DNA from: an uncultured bacterium
Lineage (GTDB): Bacteria; Cyanobacteriota; Vampirovibrionia; Gastranaerophilales; Gastranaerophilaceae
Direction of reading: 5' to 3'
Assembly (NCBI GenBank): GCA_949282195.1
Contig: CASDOW010000007.1
Location: 1-64,000 of the forward strand
Length of the DNA stretch: 64,000 bases
The notes beneath the pieces are model-generated. The model saw nothing but the letters and a program-made list of their open reading frames with translations, did not search any database and was not told the origin of the DNA. This document shows positions 34,701 through 42,556 of this stretch, one piece after another; the first letter of the stretch is position 1, and each line of letters begins with the position of its first letter. A program made the translations under genes and the position numbers.

Positions 34701-35291
34701 TTCAATTCTGTTGTCTATTTCATTGATTAAAATTGTATCGTTGGCAATTTTATCTTCAACATTTTGTATTTGCTCGCTTGCAAGGGCAATTTTTCTGTCG
34801 AAATCCGCAGTGCCCGCTATTTCATCAATAATTTTTCTTCTCTCAATAGCGGAACATCTTGTAATTTCTGTAACATCCCCTTGCATCATAACATTATAAC
34901 TGTTTGGAGAGATGTTATATTTTTCTAATTCTAAGTGTATTTGAGTTAAACTGCAAGGTTTATCATTGTAGTAATAATTAGACTGAACGCCGTTTTTGCC
35001 CTTTTTAACATATCTTCTTATTGAAAATTCTTCGCCGTTATCATTTGCAAAAACAACTTTAACGCTGGCTTCATTACGTTTATTATGATTAGAAATTAAA
35101 TCTGCAACACCTTGCTCAGAGCGCAGCGAACGAGCTGTTCTTAAACTTAGGGCAAAAAGTATGCTATCTATAATATTGCTTTTTCCTGAGCCATTAGGAC
35201 CTGAAACCGCAGTAAAACCTTGCATTAAAGGAATATTAACCTTAGATGCAAAAGATTTAAAGTTATCAATTTCAAGTTCTTTTATATACAT
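31794..35291 (-). CDS. smc: Chromosome segregation protein SMC
   Basis: SMC is the ATPase of bacterial condensin. In 1165 residues: Walker A GPNGSGKS at 31-38, long coiled coils (about 170-495 and 660-1000), a hinge (about 505-645) with GVHQPLAQLADVEGEY and GARAYSIVV, the ABC signature LAGMSGGEKSLTALAFVFAI, and Walker B APFYAFDEVDMHLDG. The length is standard. A promoter with TTGACA and TGTAAT lies upstream. It is the first gene of the condensin operon. Confidence 0.98.
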   Translation of the reverse strand: MYIKELEIDNFKSFASKVNIPLMQGFTAVSGPNGSGKSNIIDSILFALSLRTARSLRSEQGVADLISNHNKRNEASVKVVFANDNGEEFSIRRYVKKGKNGVQSNYYYNDKPCSLTQIHLELEKYNISPNSYNVMMQGDVTEITRCSAIERRKIIDEIAGTADFDRKIALASEQIQNVEDKIANDTILINEIDNRIEQLKQEREVALKYKKFKDEKTELETKIHSAKYFDTVRSLELVHQNILLATKTKKELNEKLKEATTKIEDLKLKYDEINAKVKAQGEEKQLEVKKLLEEKKGEVERKKSAIAQCDKTTIDNLKSIESYKNGIEVQKQKIEEYTKAIEEKNKELIELNDSLKIKKEELNKIITEMTGLNKSADEHIQNRNKLKKELETLKDKETELIKEQLPLESEYKNNTEKINQTKTQIEKLLNSSKIFEDEKDKLNLQIETLTTETQEYKIIQTKTFEELDKTKTQKEDTFYKIQQAQKRIAILDANKNAYKTAGQGSGIQSVLNAHIEGVHQPLAQLADVEGEYIDAINVAMGARAYSIVVDNQDVAYKAIQVLRSLGRDRASFIPLSIIKKTPARLSLPKEKGVIDFAINLIDFDDKYLDAFYFALGETIVVEDENCAKKLAGKYRVVTLEGDITEKSGLITGGAKKKNASFFDKSQERELEKYKKALKDLEQQARDLAQKEKDLERRLDDIRQKHSSALNTLNAAKIELKNLISNNESSSNIISDGEKLLKELKEKNTKLSRELDLIENKHIKLNEQTQTLQEELEAVEKLIDEGELKKLKEKTTGVEQDIKDLEKAIMTKENDIEKDKNQIKFQQSQISTRENDIKKLTNDNENLKTEKEQFEKEISSLKEVLEKLEKEILELGKNLVELQQKRDELQEELLNSKTSKNKIQDDIERLLEQEESYKARRRELEPILENIIKEFSEMGINPKELEQTEISLDEINSKISKLQKKMEELEPVNMRALTEYDAVLERQNSYKEKVETLNNEKNEIKTRMNGYQGLKKETFLEAYHAINNNFKEVFEQISQGSGSLSLENEEDPFSGGLTFVANIRDKRNQKLAGMSGGEKSLTALAFVFAIQKYLPAPFYAFDEVDMHLDGPNVEKLAQIITNQSKTAQFIVVSLRKPMLDNADRMIGVTQKDKGVTKISGIKIKDE

Positions 35292-35335
35292 TGTCTTTTA
35301 AATACTTAGCTAAACCCCATAGTCTGCGTATAATA

Positions 35336-35365
35336 ATTACACTATAAAAGTTGTCATGCTGTCAA
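35336..35365 (-). promoter_or_regulatory. Sigma-70-type promoter of the smc-scpAB operon
   Basis: On the minus strand TTGACA (35360-35365), an 18-nt spacer and TGTAAT (35336-35341) lie 45 nt before the smc ATG. The -35 hexamer overlaps the stop codon of the upstream lepB gene. Confidence 0.7.
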
Positions 35366-36732
35366 ATTTTATATAAAAATTCATATCTATTAACTATATA
35401 GTTTTGCTTTACAAATCCGTCTTTTGTTTTTTGCTTATTTAAAGTGATGTATTTATCTTTTAAGATATTAATTCGATGAATTGGAAAGAACATAAAGTTT
35501 GCTCTGCCTATGACTCTATCTTTTGATAAAAAGCCCCAAAAACGACTGTCTTGAGAGTTAGAACGATTATCTCCCATCATAAAATAATTATCTTTAGGAA
35601 TTGTAAAAGGTCCGCAAAACATTCTATCTGAACACGGTGTCCAGATTTCTTTTGAGCTTATATATGGTTCATTTAAAGCGATATCATTAATATAAACTCT
35701 ATATTCATTTTTATCTTCATTATATTTAATTTCAAACTTGTCGTTTGGCATGCCTACGACCCTTTTGATGAATGCCACATCTTTACACATAATTCCTGAT
35801 AGTCTTGTAAAGATTGCCCAAGGGGAATTTGAAAGATTTTCTTCAGGCGGATAAAAAACTAAAATATCACCCCTTTTTATGTCCCTATGAGGATATTCAA
35901 GTTTTTCAACAAAAACTCTATCATGCTCTAATATAGTGGGTCGCATAGAGCCTGAGGGAATCCACCTTAATTCACCAATAAAATATCTTATTGCAATTAC
36001 GCAAACTAACACAAAAACAATTGTATTGATGATTTCTCTTGTTGCGCTTGTTTGTTTGTCTTCTTGAATACTTTCATCAAAAAATATTTTTCTTAAAAAG
36101 TAGCCTATTCCTTTTTCTTTTGTTTTTTTATAAAGAGTTATCGTATTTTCTTTTTGTTTTTTGAAGAAATTTAAAATTCCTTCTTTTGTTTCTTTGTTTA
36201 ATTTTTTATTGTCACAAATTAAATATAAAACAATCGCCCAAATAAAAAGAGATGCAAAAAGTACGCTTAAAAATTTTAAAAAAGCGCTATAAGGACTTGA
36301 ATAAACATCGTTTAGGGCTTTTACGTCAATCAATTTAGAAGTTTTATATTTTTCTAAGATATAATCATTGATTTCATTAAAAACTTTATCTTTATTTTTA
36401 TTTACAAGATAAGGCAATGCTATATAAAGAGAATTTTCAATTTTATCTTCGTCTGAATCATAAATAACATATTCTTCTTTATTTTCGGTGTTTATTGTGG
36501 CATATTTGATTTTATATTCAAGAAGTTTATTTTCTATGTCTTTTTTGTCAATATTTTCTTTGATATATGAATATTCAAGGATTGTGCCTCTTTTTAAGAC
36601 ATAGTTAAGAGTTTGAAAGTTTTGATTGTAAAATAAGATTGTTAAAAAAAATATCACCAAAAAAAGCAATAATTTAGCATTTTTTTTAAAATATAATTTT
36701 ATTTTTTCATTTATTTTATTAATTAATTCCAA
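35362..36732 (-). CDS. lepB: Signal peptidase I with long N-terminal extension
   Basis: LepB removes signal peptides from exported proteins at the outer face of the inner membrane. The catalytic domain covers the last 210 of 456 residues: IPSGSMRPTI with nucleophile Ser262, DVAFIKRVVGMPNDKFEI with general base Lys323, and GDNRSNSQDSRFWGFL. The first 240 residues are unusual: a membrane segment at about 20-37, a soluble lysine/glutamate-rich domain, a second segment at about 149-172, a charged stretch, and a third at about 235-252 just before the active site. It ends the lpx operon. Confidence 0.93.
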   Translation of the reverse strand: MELINKINEKIKLYFKKNAKLLLFLVIFFLTILFYNQNFQTLNYVLKRGTILEYSYIKENIDKKDIENKLLEYKIKYATINTENKEEYVIYDSDEDKIENSLYIALPYLVNKNKDKVFNEINDYILEKYKTSKLIDVKALNDVYSSPYSAFLKFLSVLFASLFIWAIVLYLICDNKKLNKETKEGILNFFKKQKENTITLYKKTKEKGIGYFLRKIFFDESIQEDKQTSATREIINTIVFVLVCVIAIRYFIGELRWIPSGSMRPTILEHDRVFVEKLEYPHRDIKRGDILVFYPPEENLSNSPWAIFTRLSGIMCKDVAFIKRVVGMPNDKFEIKYNEDKNEYRVYINDIALNEPYISSKEIWTPCSDRMFCGPFTIPKDNYFMMGDNRSNSQDSRFWGFLSKDRVIGRANFMFFPIHRINILKDKYITLNKQKTKDGFVKQNYIVNRYEFLYKI

Positions 36733-36734
36733 AA

Positions 36735-37628
36735 TTAACTCCTTAGTGTGTATTGAGTAAGCTCAATTAATGCTTGTTTATAGCAATTATTTTCTATTTG
36801 TTGAATGTTTTTTAGAGCTTTTTTAGTGTATTGTTCAAGATATTGTTCTGATTGCAATATATATTTATTAAAATCAAAAGAAAGATATTTTTCAAAATCC
36901 ATTAGATTGATTTTATTTTCAATCGCAAATAAAATCAAAGGAAGCGTATAGGTTTTATGTTTTGCGTCGGAAAATTTCTTTGATTTAATATCAGAAATAT
37001 CATTTTTTAATTGAAAAGCCATTGAATAGTTTTTAATAAAATCCAAAAGGTTTTGTTTTAAAATTTCATCTTGTTTTTTTAAGCTAAAAAGCGCTTCAAG
37101 ACCTACAACAAAAAGATTGCCTGTTTTATTAAAGGTTTTATCAAGATATGTATTAATATCAATATTTGAAGATATATTTTGACTAATTTCTCCAAGAATT
37201 GTTTTTTTAATTCTTTTTGAATAAATATTTACAATCTCAAGATTTGTTTTGCTTAGAACTTCAAGCGCAATAGCTAAAAGCAAATCGCCCTCTAAAACAG
37301 CAATTTTAGAATTAAATTTTGAATTAAATGTTTCAATGTTTCTTCTTTTGTTTGACTCATCAATAATATCATCATGAACTAAAGAAGCGCTATGGATTAA
37401 TTCCGATAAAAGAGCAATATCAAAGATTATTTCGTCTTTAATATTTAAAATTTCTGCAAACAAAAAAACAAAAATTGCACGCAATCTTTTGGCATTTTGA
37501 AACATAAACTCATGTAAATGATTATTTAAAGGATTGGAATTTTCTTCAATAATATCATTTAATTTTTTTTCAAAAATCTCTAAATTATTTTTTATTGGAA
37601 GTACAATTTTTTTTATTTTTTCATCCAT
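36735..37628 (-). CDS. Polyprenyl diphosphate synthase
   Basis: This trans-prenyltransferase elongates allylic diphosphates with isopentenyl diphosphate, supplying quinone side chains or other isoprenoids. In 297 residues the first aspartate-rich motif is LVHDDIIDESNKRR (near residue 80) and the second is FQLKNDISDIKSKK (near 200), where the first Asp of DDxxD is Asn. The GxLLLAIALE and TGNLF segments also fit. The small residues before the first motif do not fix product chain length with certainty. It sits 1 nt after the peptidase gene and 2 nt before lepB. Confidence 0.88.
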   Translation of the reverse strand: MDEKIKKIVLPIKNNLEIFEKKLNDIIEENSNPLNNHLHEFMFQNAKRLRAIFVFLFAEILNIKDEIIFDIALLSELIHSASLVHDDIIDESNKRRNIETFNSKFNSKIAVLEGDLLLAIALEVLSKTNLEIVNIYSKRIKKTILGEISQNISSNIDINTYLDKTFNKTGNLFVVGLEALFSLKKQDEILKQNLLDFIKNYSMAFQLKNDISDIKSKKFSDAKHKTYTLPLILFAIENKINLMDFEKYLSFDFNKYILQSEQYLEQYTKKALKNIQQIENNCYKQALIELTQYTLRS

Positions 37629-37629
37629 T

Positions 37630-38736
37630 TTAAATTATGAATTTGCCGTCTTTATATATTAATTTATCATCTGCATAGATTTCACCGTTATTTTTCATAT
37701 TTTTAATCATGTCCCAGTGAAGTCCGGATTGATTTTTTCCTCCTGCTTCAGGATAGCTTGAACCAAGAGCCATGTGGATTGAGCCGCCTATTTTTTCATC
37801 GAAAAGAATGTTGCCTGTAACGTTTTGTATTCTTTCATTCGTTCCGATTGCAATTTCACCTACAAAACGGGAACCTTCATCCATATTCAACATACTTTGA
37901 AGAAAATCATCTCCAAATTCTGCACTTGCTTCAACTACTTTTCCGTTTTCAAGAGTTAAATATACTTCTTTTGATGTTGAGCCATGGTAATTTTGAGGAA
38001 AATCAAAATAGATTTTGCCATTTGCACTGTTTTCAACAGGGGATGTAAAAATTTCTCCGTCAGGAAAATTCATATTCCCTGAACATGGAACCCAAGTTCT
38101 TCCTTCTGTTGAGAAGGTTATATCTGTTTTATCTCCTTTAATTCTGAGTTTTGTAGTTTTATTTAGAATGTCAGCTATTCTTTTTTGTTCTTGTTCAATT
38201 TCAATCCATTTTTGAGTCGGATTATCAAGGTCAAGATAACAAGAATTAATTAAAAACTCAGAATATTCTTCAAGGCTCATCGAAGCTTCTTGAGCCAGTG
38301 CATTTGTCGGATAATCTGCTATAACCCAGCGCATATCCCCACAAGCAGAACGCTCCAGTCTTTTAGCCAATATCGGTTTAGAAGCCTTAGAACGTTTTGC
38401 AAGCTTGGATGTGTCAGCATTTGCCATGTTTTTAATATTGGAGGGTGCTCCGATAAATATCATTACATCTGCTTTTTCTACTTCAATTTTAGACATCTCA
38501 TCAATATAATTTAATTGTTCATCAGATGCATATTTGATGAATGTTTCAGCCAGTTCATCCATTGATGTTCTGACAATTGGATTAGCGCCATTCATTAAGC
38601 AAAGTTTATATATTTCTTTTACTAGCGGCTGCGCTTCATAGCCTCTAGCATAGATTATTACTAAATCTCCTTTAGTTACCTTTGTTGAATAATTTACAAG
38701 TACATCTGCGTATTTATTGATGATTGGGTTATACAT
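37630..38736 (-). CDS. Aminopeptidase of the M29 (AmpS/PepS) family
   Basis: M29 enzymes are two-metal, cytosolic, broad-specificity aminopeptidases. The 368 residues hold the ligands in order: FPDGEIFTSPVENS (Glu), GEIAIGTNERI (Glu), GSIHMALGSSYPEAGG (His and Tyr) and GLHWDMI (His, Asp). The N-terminal domain (DLVIIYARGYEAQPLVKEIY) is typical. Its start overlaps the lpxA stop by one base, and the next gene follows after 1 nt, so it belongs to the lipid A operon by position, though no functional link is evident. Confidence 0.92.
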   Translation of the reverse strand: MYNPIINKYADVLVNYSTKVTKGDLVIIYARGYEAQPLVKEIYKLCLMNGANPIVRTSMDELAETFIKYASDEQLNYIDEMSKIEVEKADVMIFIGAPSNIKNMANADTSKLAKRSKASKPILAKRLERSACGDMRWVIADYPTNALAQEASMSLEEYSEFLINSCYLDLDNPTQKWIEIEQEQKRIADILNKTTKLRIKGDKTDITFSTEGRTWVPCSGNMNFPDGEIFTSPVENSANGKIYFDFPQNYHGSTSKEVYLTLENGKVVEASAEFGDDFLQSMLNMDEGSRFVGEIAIGTNERIQNVTGNILFDEKIGGSIHMALGSSYPEAGGKNQSGLHWDMIKNMKNNGEIYADDKLIYKDGKFII

Positions 38737-39563
38737 TAATTTTCTCCGTCGTTTTCTTCCATAACACCATGGTAAGCTGCTTTGTATCTTAAGGTGCAGC
38801 CTCTTTTTGATGTTCTTACAAAATCAACTAAATTATCAACATATTTATTGCCTTTAAATTCTTTTTCGATTAATTCAAGAGCTTGTGTTGTATTATATTG
38901 TTCATTTCTTAAAATTCTAATAGCCTTATGGATTGCGTCTCTTGAGTCTTTATCAACTCCCTTTCTTCTTAATCCGATAGCATTTAAACCAATAGGCAAA
39001 CAGGGGATACCTTCTGCTTTGCAATAAGGGATAATGTCAAGTCTTGCCGCAGATGCTCCTGAAATAATTGCCATATCGCCAATTCTAAGATTTTGATGAA
39101 ATACGCTCATACCACCTAAAAATGCCCCAAAGCCAACATGACAGTGACCGCCTATGGTTGCTGCATTTGCCATTATGACATTATCTTTTAATTCGCAATT
39201 GTGCGCAACATGAGAATATGCCATTAATAAGCAATTGTTTCCGATGACGGTTTTGCAATTTTCCCCTGAGGCTCTATTTACTGTTGCAAACTCTCTTATC
39301 CAGCAGTTTTCGCCGATGACAACTCCTGTTTTTTCACCCTTATAGCCTAAATCTTGAGGCTCACCGCCAATTGAAGCAAAGGGGGAAATTTTTGTATTTT
39401 TACCGATGTGCGCAAATTGAATATTTGCACTTTCTCCAATTTTGCAACCTTCTTCAATGATTGTGTCCTCTCCTATAATTGCATATGCTCCTATTTCAAC
39501 ATCCGGCGCTATTTCTGCTGTTTTATGGATTATGGCTGTCGGATGAATTTTATTTGTTGTCAT
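38736..39563 (-). CDS. lpxA: UDP-N-acetylglucosamine acyltransferase LpxA
   Basis: LpxA adds the first 3-hydroxyacyl chain to UDP-GlcNAc in lipid A synthesis. The start at 39563 (MTTNKIHPTAIIHKTAEIAP) follows AAGGAAA; a longer frame would overlap fabZ. The 275 residues form hexapeptide repeats of a left-handed beta helix, with the catalytic-His segment MAYSHVAHNCELKDNVIMAN and a C-terminal helical part. The gene order lpxD-lpxC-fabZ-lpxA is like that of Cyanobacteria-related and several other Gram-negative groups. Confidence 0.96.
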   Translation of the reverse strand: MTTNKIHPTAIIHKTAEIAPDVEIGAYAIIGEDTIIEEGCKIGESANIQFAHIGKNTKISPFASIGGEPQDLGYKGEKTGVVIGENCWIREFATVNRASGENCKTVIGNNCLLMAYSHVAHNCELKDNVIMANAATIGGHCHVGFGAFLGGMSVFHQNLRIGDMAIISGASAARLDIIPYCKAEGIPCLPIGLNAIGLRRKGVDKDSRDAIHKAIRILRNEQYNTTQALELIEKEFKGNKYVDNLVDFVRTSKRGCTLRYKAAYHGVMEENDGEN

Positions 39564-39574
39564 TATACTTTTCC

Positions 39575-40021
39575 TTACTTTAATGCTACTGTTAGTGTTG
39601 CTTCTGTACAAAGCTTTCCGTCTACATAGGAACGACCCAAGCATTTTGCAATCGGGCCTTTAACTTTTAAACATTCTGTTTCCATTTCAAGTTTGTCACC
39701 CGGGCGAACAATATTTTTAAATTTGGCGTTTTCAACTCCCGCAAAAAGTGTTAATTTGCCTTTATATTGTTCCATGGTCATTAAAATTGGAGCAGAAGTT
39801 TGAGCTAATGCTTCAATTTGTAATACCCCGGGCATTATAGGATTATTTGGAAAATGACCTTGGAAGAAAGGTTCATTAAAAGTCACGTTTTTATAACCTT
39901 TTGAATATTTCCCCGGCACACATTCTGTAATTCTATCTACAAGTAAAAAAGGATACCTATGCGGCAGCATTTCAAGAATTTCACTGTAATCAAGCGAAAT
40001 TGGTGTTACTATTGAATCCAT
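39575..40021 (-). CDS. fabZ: 3-hydroxyacyl-ACP dehydratase FabZ
   Basis: FabZ dehydrates 3-hydroxyacyl-ACP in fatty acid elongation and competes with LpxA/LpxD for the same substrate, which explains its place here. The 148-residue hot-dog protein has LPHRYPFLLVDRITE and the catalytic His/Glu segment GHFPNNPIMPGVLQIEALAQ, then FAGVENAKFKNIVRPGDKL. AGGAG precedes the start. It lies 19 nt after lpxC and 11 nt before lpxA. Confidence 0.97.
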   Translation of the reverse strand: MDSIVTPISLDYSEILEMLPHRYPFLLVDRITECVPGKYSKGYKNVTFNEPFFQGHFPNNPIMPGVLQIEALAQTSAPILMTMEQYKGKLTLFAGVENAKFKNIVRPGDKLEMETECLKVKGPIAKCLGRSYVDGKLCTEATLTVALK

Positions 40022-40040
40022 TTTTATCTCCTCTTATTTT

Positions 40041-40871
40041 CTATTTTGTTAATTTTTCTTTTAAAATTTTTGCAACTTGACAATGATAACCATGACCTGC
40101 TTCTTTTGCAATAATATTTGCTTTTAATTTTAGCGGGTTGAAGCCTGTTAGATATAGATCGCCTATTATATCAAGTATTTTATGTTTATTTGGTTCATAA
40201 GGACTTCTTAAAGGAACCGTATAAGTGCCGTCATCAATTAAGCCAACTGTATTTTCAATGGTTACGCCTTTTGAATATCCCGCTGCTTGAAATTTCTCAA
40301 GGTCTTTTAAGTAGCCAAAAGTTCTTGCTTCAATGATTTCATCAAGATTTTTATCAAGATCTAAGTTTACCCACCTGTTATTTAAATCAGGATGATTAAA
40401 GTTTACAAGATAGGTAATATTGGTTTTTTCTTCGTTTGTTGGCGTAATTAAAATCGTTGAATTTTTGTTTTGAAAAACAATTGTTTCTTTTAGGGGTTCA
40501 ACTGCGTCATTTTCGCCGACAAAACCGATTTTATTAAATTCTTCAACCCATTTTTTTGCACTACCGTCAAAAATCGGCATTTCAAAACCTTGGGAGTTGA
40601 AATATACGTCTAATGCATCAATTTCGCATATTGCACAAGCAGCCATAAAATGTTCTATAAGAGCAATTTTATTTTTTGCACCATTTTCAATATCTGCAAT
40701 AATTGTACAATGTTCTGTAGAAACAACATTTTCAATTTTTGCTTCAACTGTTGCACCATTAATATGAAAATGTATTCCTTTTTCATTAGATGGTTTAATT
40801 GTTAATTCAACAGGAGCTGCAAACATCAGCCCTGCGCCGTTTAGGGTTAAGTTAGATTTTAGCGTCTTCAT
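40041..40871 (-). CDS. lpxC: UDP-3-O-acyl-N-acetylglucosamine deacetylase LpxC
   Basis: LpxC is the zinc deacetylase of the committed lipid A step. In 276 residues the zinc ligands are visible in IEHFMAAC (His74) and NKHKILDIIGDLYLTG (His and Asp near 225-230); the catalytic His is in GHGYH near the end. ARTFGYLKDLEKFQAAGYSKG is also typical. The N-terminal loop reads NGAGLMFAAPVEL where GVGLHSG is usual, so it is somewhat divergent. The start overlaps the end of lpxD by 20 bp. Confidence 0.95.
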   Translation of the reverse strand: MKTLKSNLTLNGAGLMFAAPVELTIKPSNEKGIHFHINGATVEAKIENVVSTEHCTIIADIENGAKNKIALIEHFMAACAICEIDALDVYFNSQGFEMPIFDGSAKKWVEEFNKIGFVGENDAVEPLKETIVFQNKNSTILITPTNEEKTNITYLVNFNHPDLNNRWVNLDLDKNLDEIIEARTFGYLKDLEKFQAAGYSKGVTIENTVGLIDDGTYTVPLRSPYEPNKHKILDIIGDLYLTGFNPLKLKANIIAKEAGHGYHCQVAKILKEKLTK

Positions 40872-41961
40872 TTAAAAATTTCTCATAATCTTCTAGTAAA
40901 TGTTGATATTTTTTATATTTTTGTACCATGATTTCAGCTTCATCGAGATATTTTAATCTCTTAATGAAATCTTTTCTTAATACCGCAGGAGCACCCATGA
41001 TAACTGATTTTCTCGGGAATGATTTAGTAACACCTGCTTTAGCTAAGATAATTGAATCTTCGCCTATTTCAACATGGTCTTTTAAACCTGCTTGACCGGC
41101 TATTACAACTCTATCACCGATTGTACAGCTTCCTGCAATACCAACTTGCGATACAATTGTACAGGCTTTACCTATTTTGCAGTTATGACCAATCATAACA
41201 AGGTTATCAATTTTTGTTTGAGAGCCAACAGTGGTGTTTTCAATAGTTCCTCTATCTATTGTTGTATTGGCTCCGATTTCAACATCATCACCAATTTCAA
41301 CTGAACCTAGGGAAGGAATTTTAAATACTTTTACTTCGGCATTTGTTTCTTTAATTGCGCCTTGTTCTCTTGCTTGTTCGATGTTACTTGGGGCTTCGGT
41401 TACAAAAGAAAAACCGTCTGCACCAAGGCTTACCCCATGGTGAAAAATGCAGCGAGAGCCTACTTTAACCCTATCACCTATATTAACTGACGGGTGGAAC
41501 AAACAATCAGAACCTATAACTGCTCCTTTTCCAATATAAACATTTGCCATAAGAGCAGTGTTATCACCAATTACAGCGTCTTTTGAAATTACAACATTTG
41601 CCCCGATTGAAACATTTTTGCCGATTTTAGCACTTGGGTCTATAACTGCGCTTGGGTGAATTTCTCTGGGGGTATCGGGTCCAACATAAAAAGCATTTAA
41701 TAATTTCATAAACGCAAGTCTTGGGCGCTCTACTTCAATTGTGGAAATACCTTCAAGGTTAACTCCCAAGGGAACTAAAACCGCTTTTGCTTTTGATTGA
41801 GCAATATTTTCAATTTCATCTTCATTCATAGCAAGAGCTAAAGTGGTTTCATCCGCTAATTTTGGCGGCGCAACTTTATCAATAACAACATCACTTGCTT
41901 TTGTTAAAATACCGCCTGTTAATTGAGCTAACTCTTCTAAGCTAAACTTTCTTTCACCCAT
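40852..41961 (-). CDS. lpxD: UDP-3-O-acylglucosamine N-acyltransferase LpxD
   Basis: LpxD adds the second acyl chain to the deacetylated lipid A precursor. The 369 residues have an N-terminal uridine-binding domain (FSLEELAQLTGG; ALAMNEDEIENIAQSKAKAV), a long hexapeptide beta helix (HPSAVIDPSAKIGKNVSIGA onward) with the catalytic-His region TKIDNLVMIGHNCKIGK, and a helical C-terminus that is longer than in E. coli (341). GAGGGAG precedes the ATG. It heads the lpxD-lpxC-fabZ-lpxA-M29-prenyl synthase-lepB operon, about 80 nt after rfaE2. Confidence 0.96.
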   Translation of the reverse strand: MGERKFSLEELAQLTGGILTKASDVVIDKVAPPKLADETTLALAMNEDEIENIAQSKAKAVLVPLGVNLEGISTIEVERPRLAFMKLLNAFYVGPDTPREIHPSAVIDPSAKIGKNVSIGANVVISKDAVIGDNTALMANVYIGKGAVIGSDCLFHPSVNIGDRVKVGSRCIFHHGVSLGADGFSFVTEAPSNIEQAREQGAIKETNAEVKVFKIPSLGSVEIGDDVEIGANTTIDRGTIENTTVGSQTKIDNLVMIGHNCKIGKACTIVSQVGIAGSCTIGDRVVIAGQAGLKDHVEIGEDSIILAKAGVTKSFPRKSVIMGAPAVLRKDFIKRLKYLDEAEIMVQKYKKYQHLLEDYEKFLNEDAKI

Positions 41962-42041
41962 TTTGGCACTCCCTCATAAAACTAGTCTTAAGTTTATTCT
42001 ATAACAACAAAAGAAAAATTGCTATTTTTTTAATAAAAGTT

Positions 42042-42512
42042 TTATTTGTTTTCAATTTTCTTGATAACGTTTGTTGTGGATTTTCCTTCTACAAGGCTTA
42101 TAAATTCAACTTTTCCATTGTTTTTTAAGACAGTTTTTGCTTCAGGCAAAGTTTCAAGGGTATAATCAGCCCCTTTTGTATAAACATCGGGCTTGATTTC
42201 GTCCAGTAATTTATCGGGTGTGTCTTCTTCAAAAATTACAACAAAATCAACAAAATTTAACTCTGAAAGTAACTCTGCTCTATCTTGTTCGTTGTTTATC
42301 GGGCGAGTTTCGCCTTTTAGTCTTTTAACCGAATTATCGGAGTTTAGTCCTACAATTAAAATATCACCAAAGCTCGCGCTTTTTTTAAGATACCTTACAT
42401 GCCCTATGTGTAATATGTCAAAGCAACCGTTTGTAAAAACTATTTTTTTATCTTCTTTTTTTAGTTTTTTAATTGTTGAAATTATATCTTTTCTATTTAG
42501 TATTTGTCCCAT
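42042..42512 (-). CDS. rfaE2: Heptose 1-phosphate adenylyltransferase (HldE C-domain type)
   Basis: This nucleotidyltransferase makes ADP-heptose for the LPS inner core. The 156 residues are a stand-alone version of the C-terminal half of HldE: IVFTNGCFDILHIGHVRYLK (HxGH motif), GLNSDNSVKRLKGETRPIN, and DVYTKGADY. The kinase half is not in the window. AAAAGGAAAA precedes the ATG, which lies just after the terminator of the preceding operon, so it may have its own promoter or depend on read-through. Confidence 0.92.
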   Translation of the reverse strand: MGQILNRKDIISTIKKLKKEDKKIVFTNGCFDILHIGHVRYLKKSASFGDILIVGLNSDNSVKRLKGETRPINNEQDRAELLSELNFVDFVVIFEEDTPDKLLDEIKPDVYTKGADYTLETLPEAKTVLKNNGKVEFISLVEGKSTTNVIKKIENK

Positions 42513-42525
42513 TGTTTTTCCTTTT

Positions 42526-42555
42526 AAAAAGCCGCCTTATTGAGGCGGCTTTTTA
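42526..42555 (-). terminator. Intrinsic terminator after the PpiC gene
   Basis: A GC-rich stem (AAAAAGCCGCC with GGCGGCTTTTT) with a short loop directly follows the minus-strand stop at 42557 and ends in T5. Confidence 0.92.
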
Positions 42556-42556
42556 A

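Noticed and set aside
39564-39644. Longer LpxA start overlapping fabZ
   Set aside because: The extension reads the fabZ 3' end in another frame, while MTTNKIHPTA follows a good ribosome site at normal distance.
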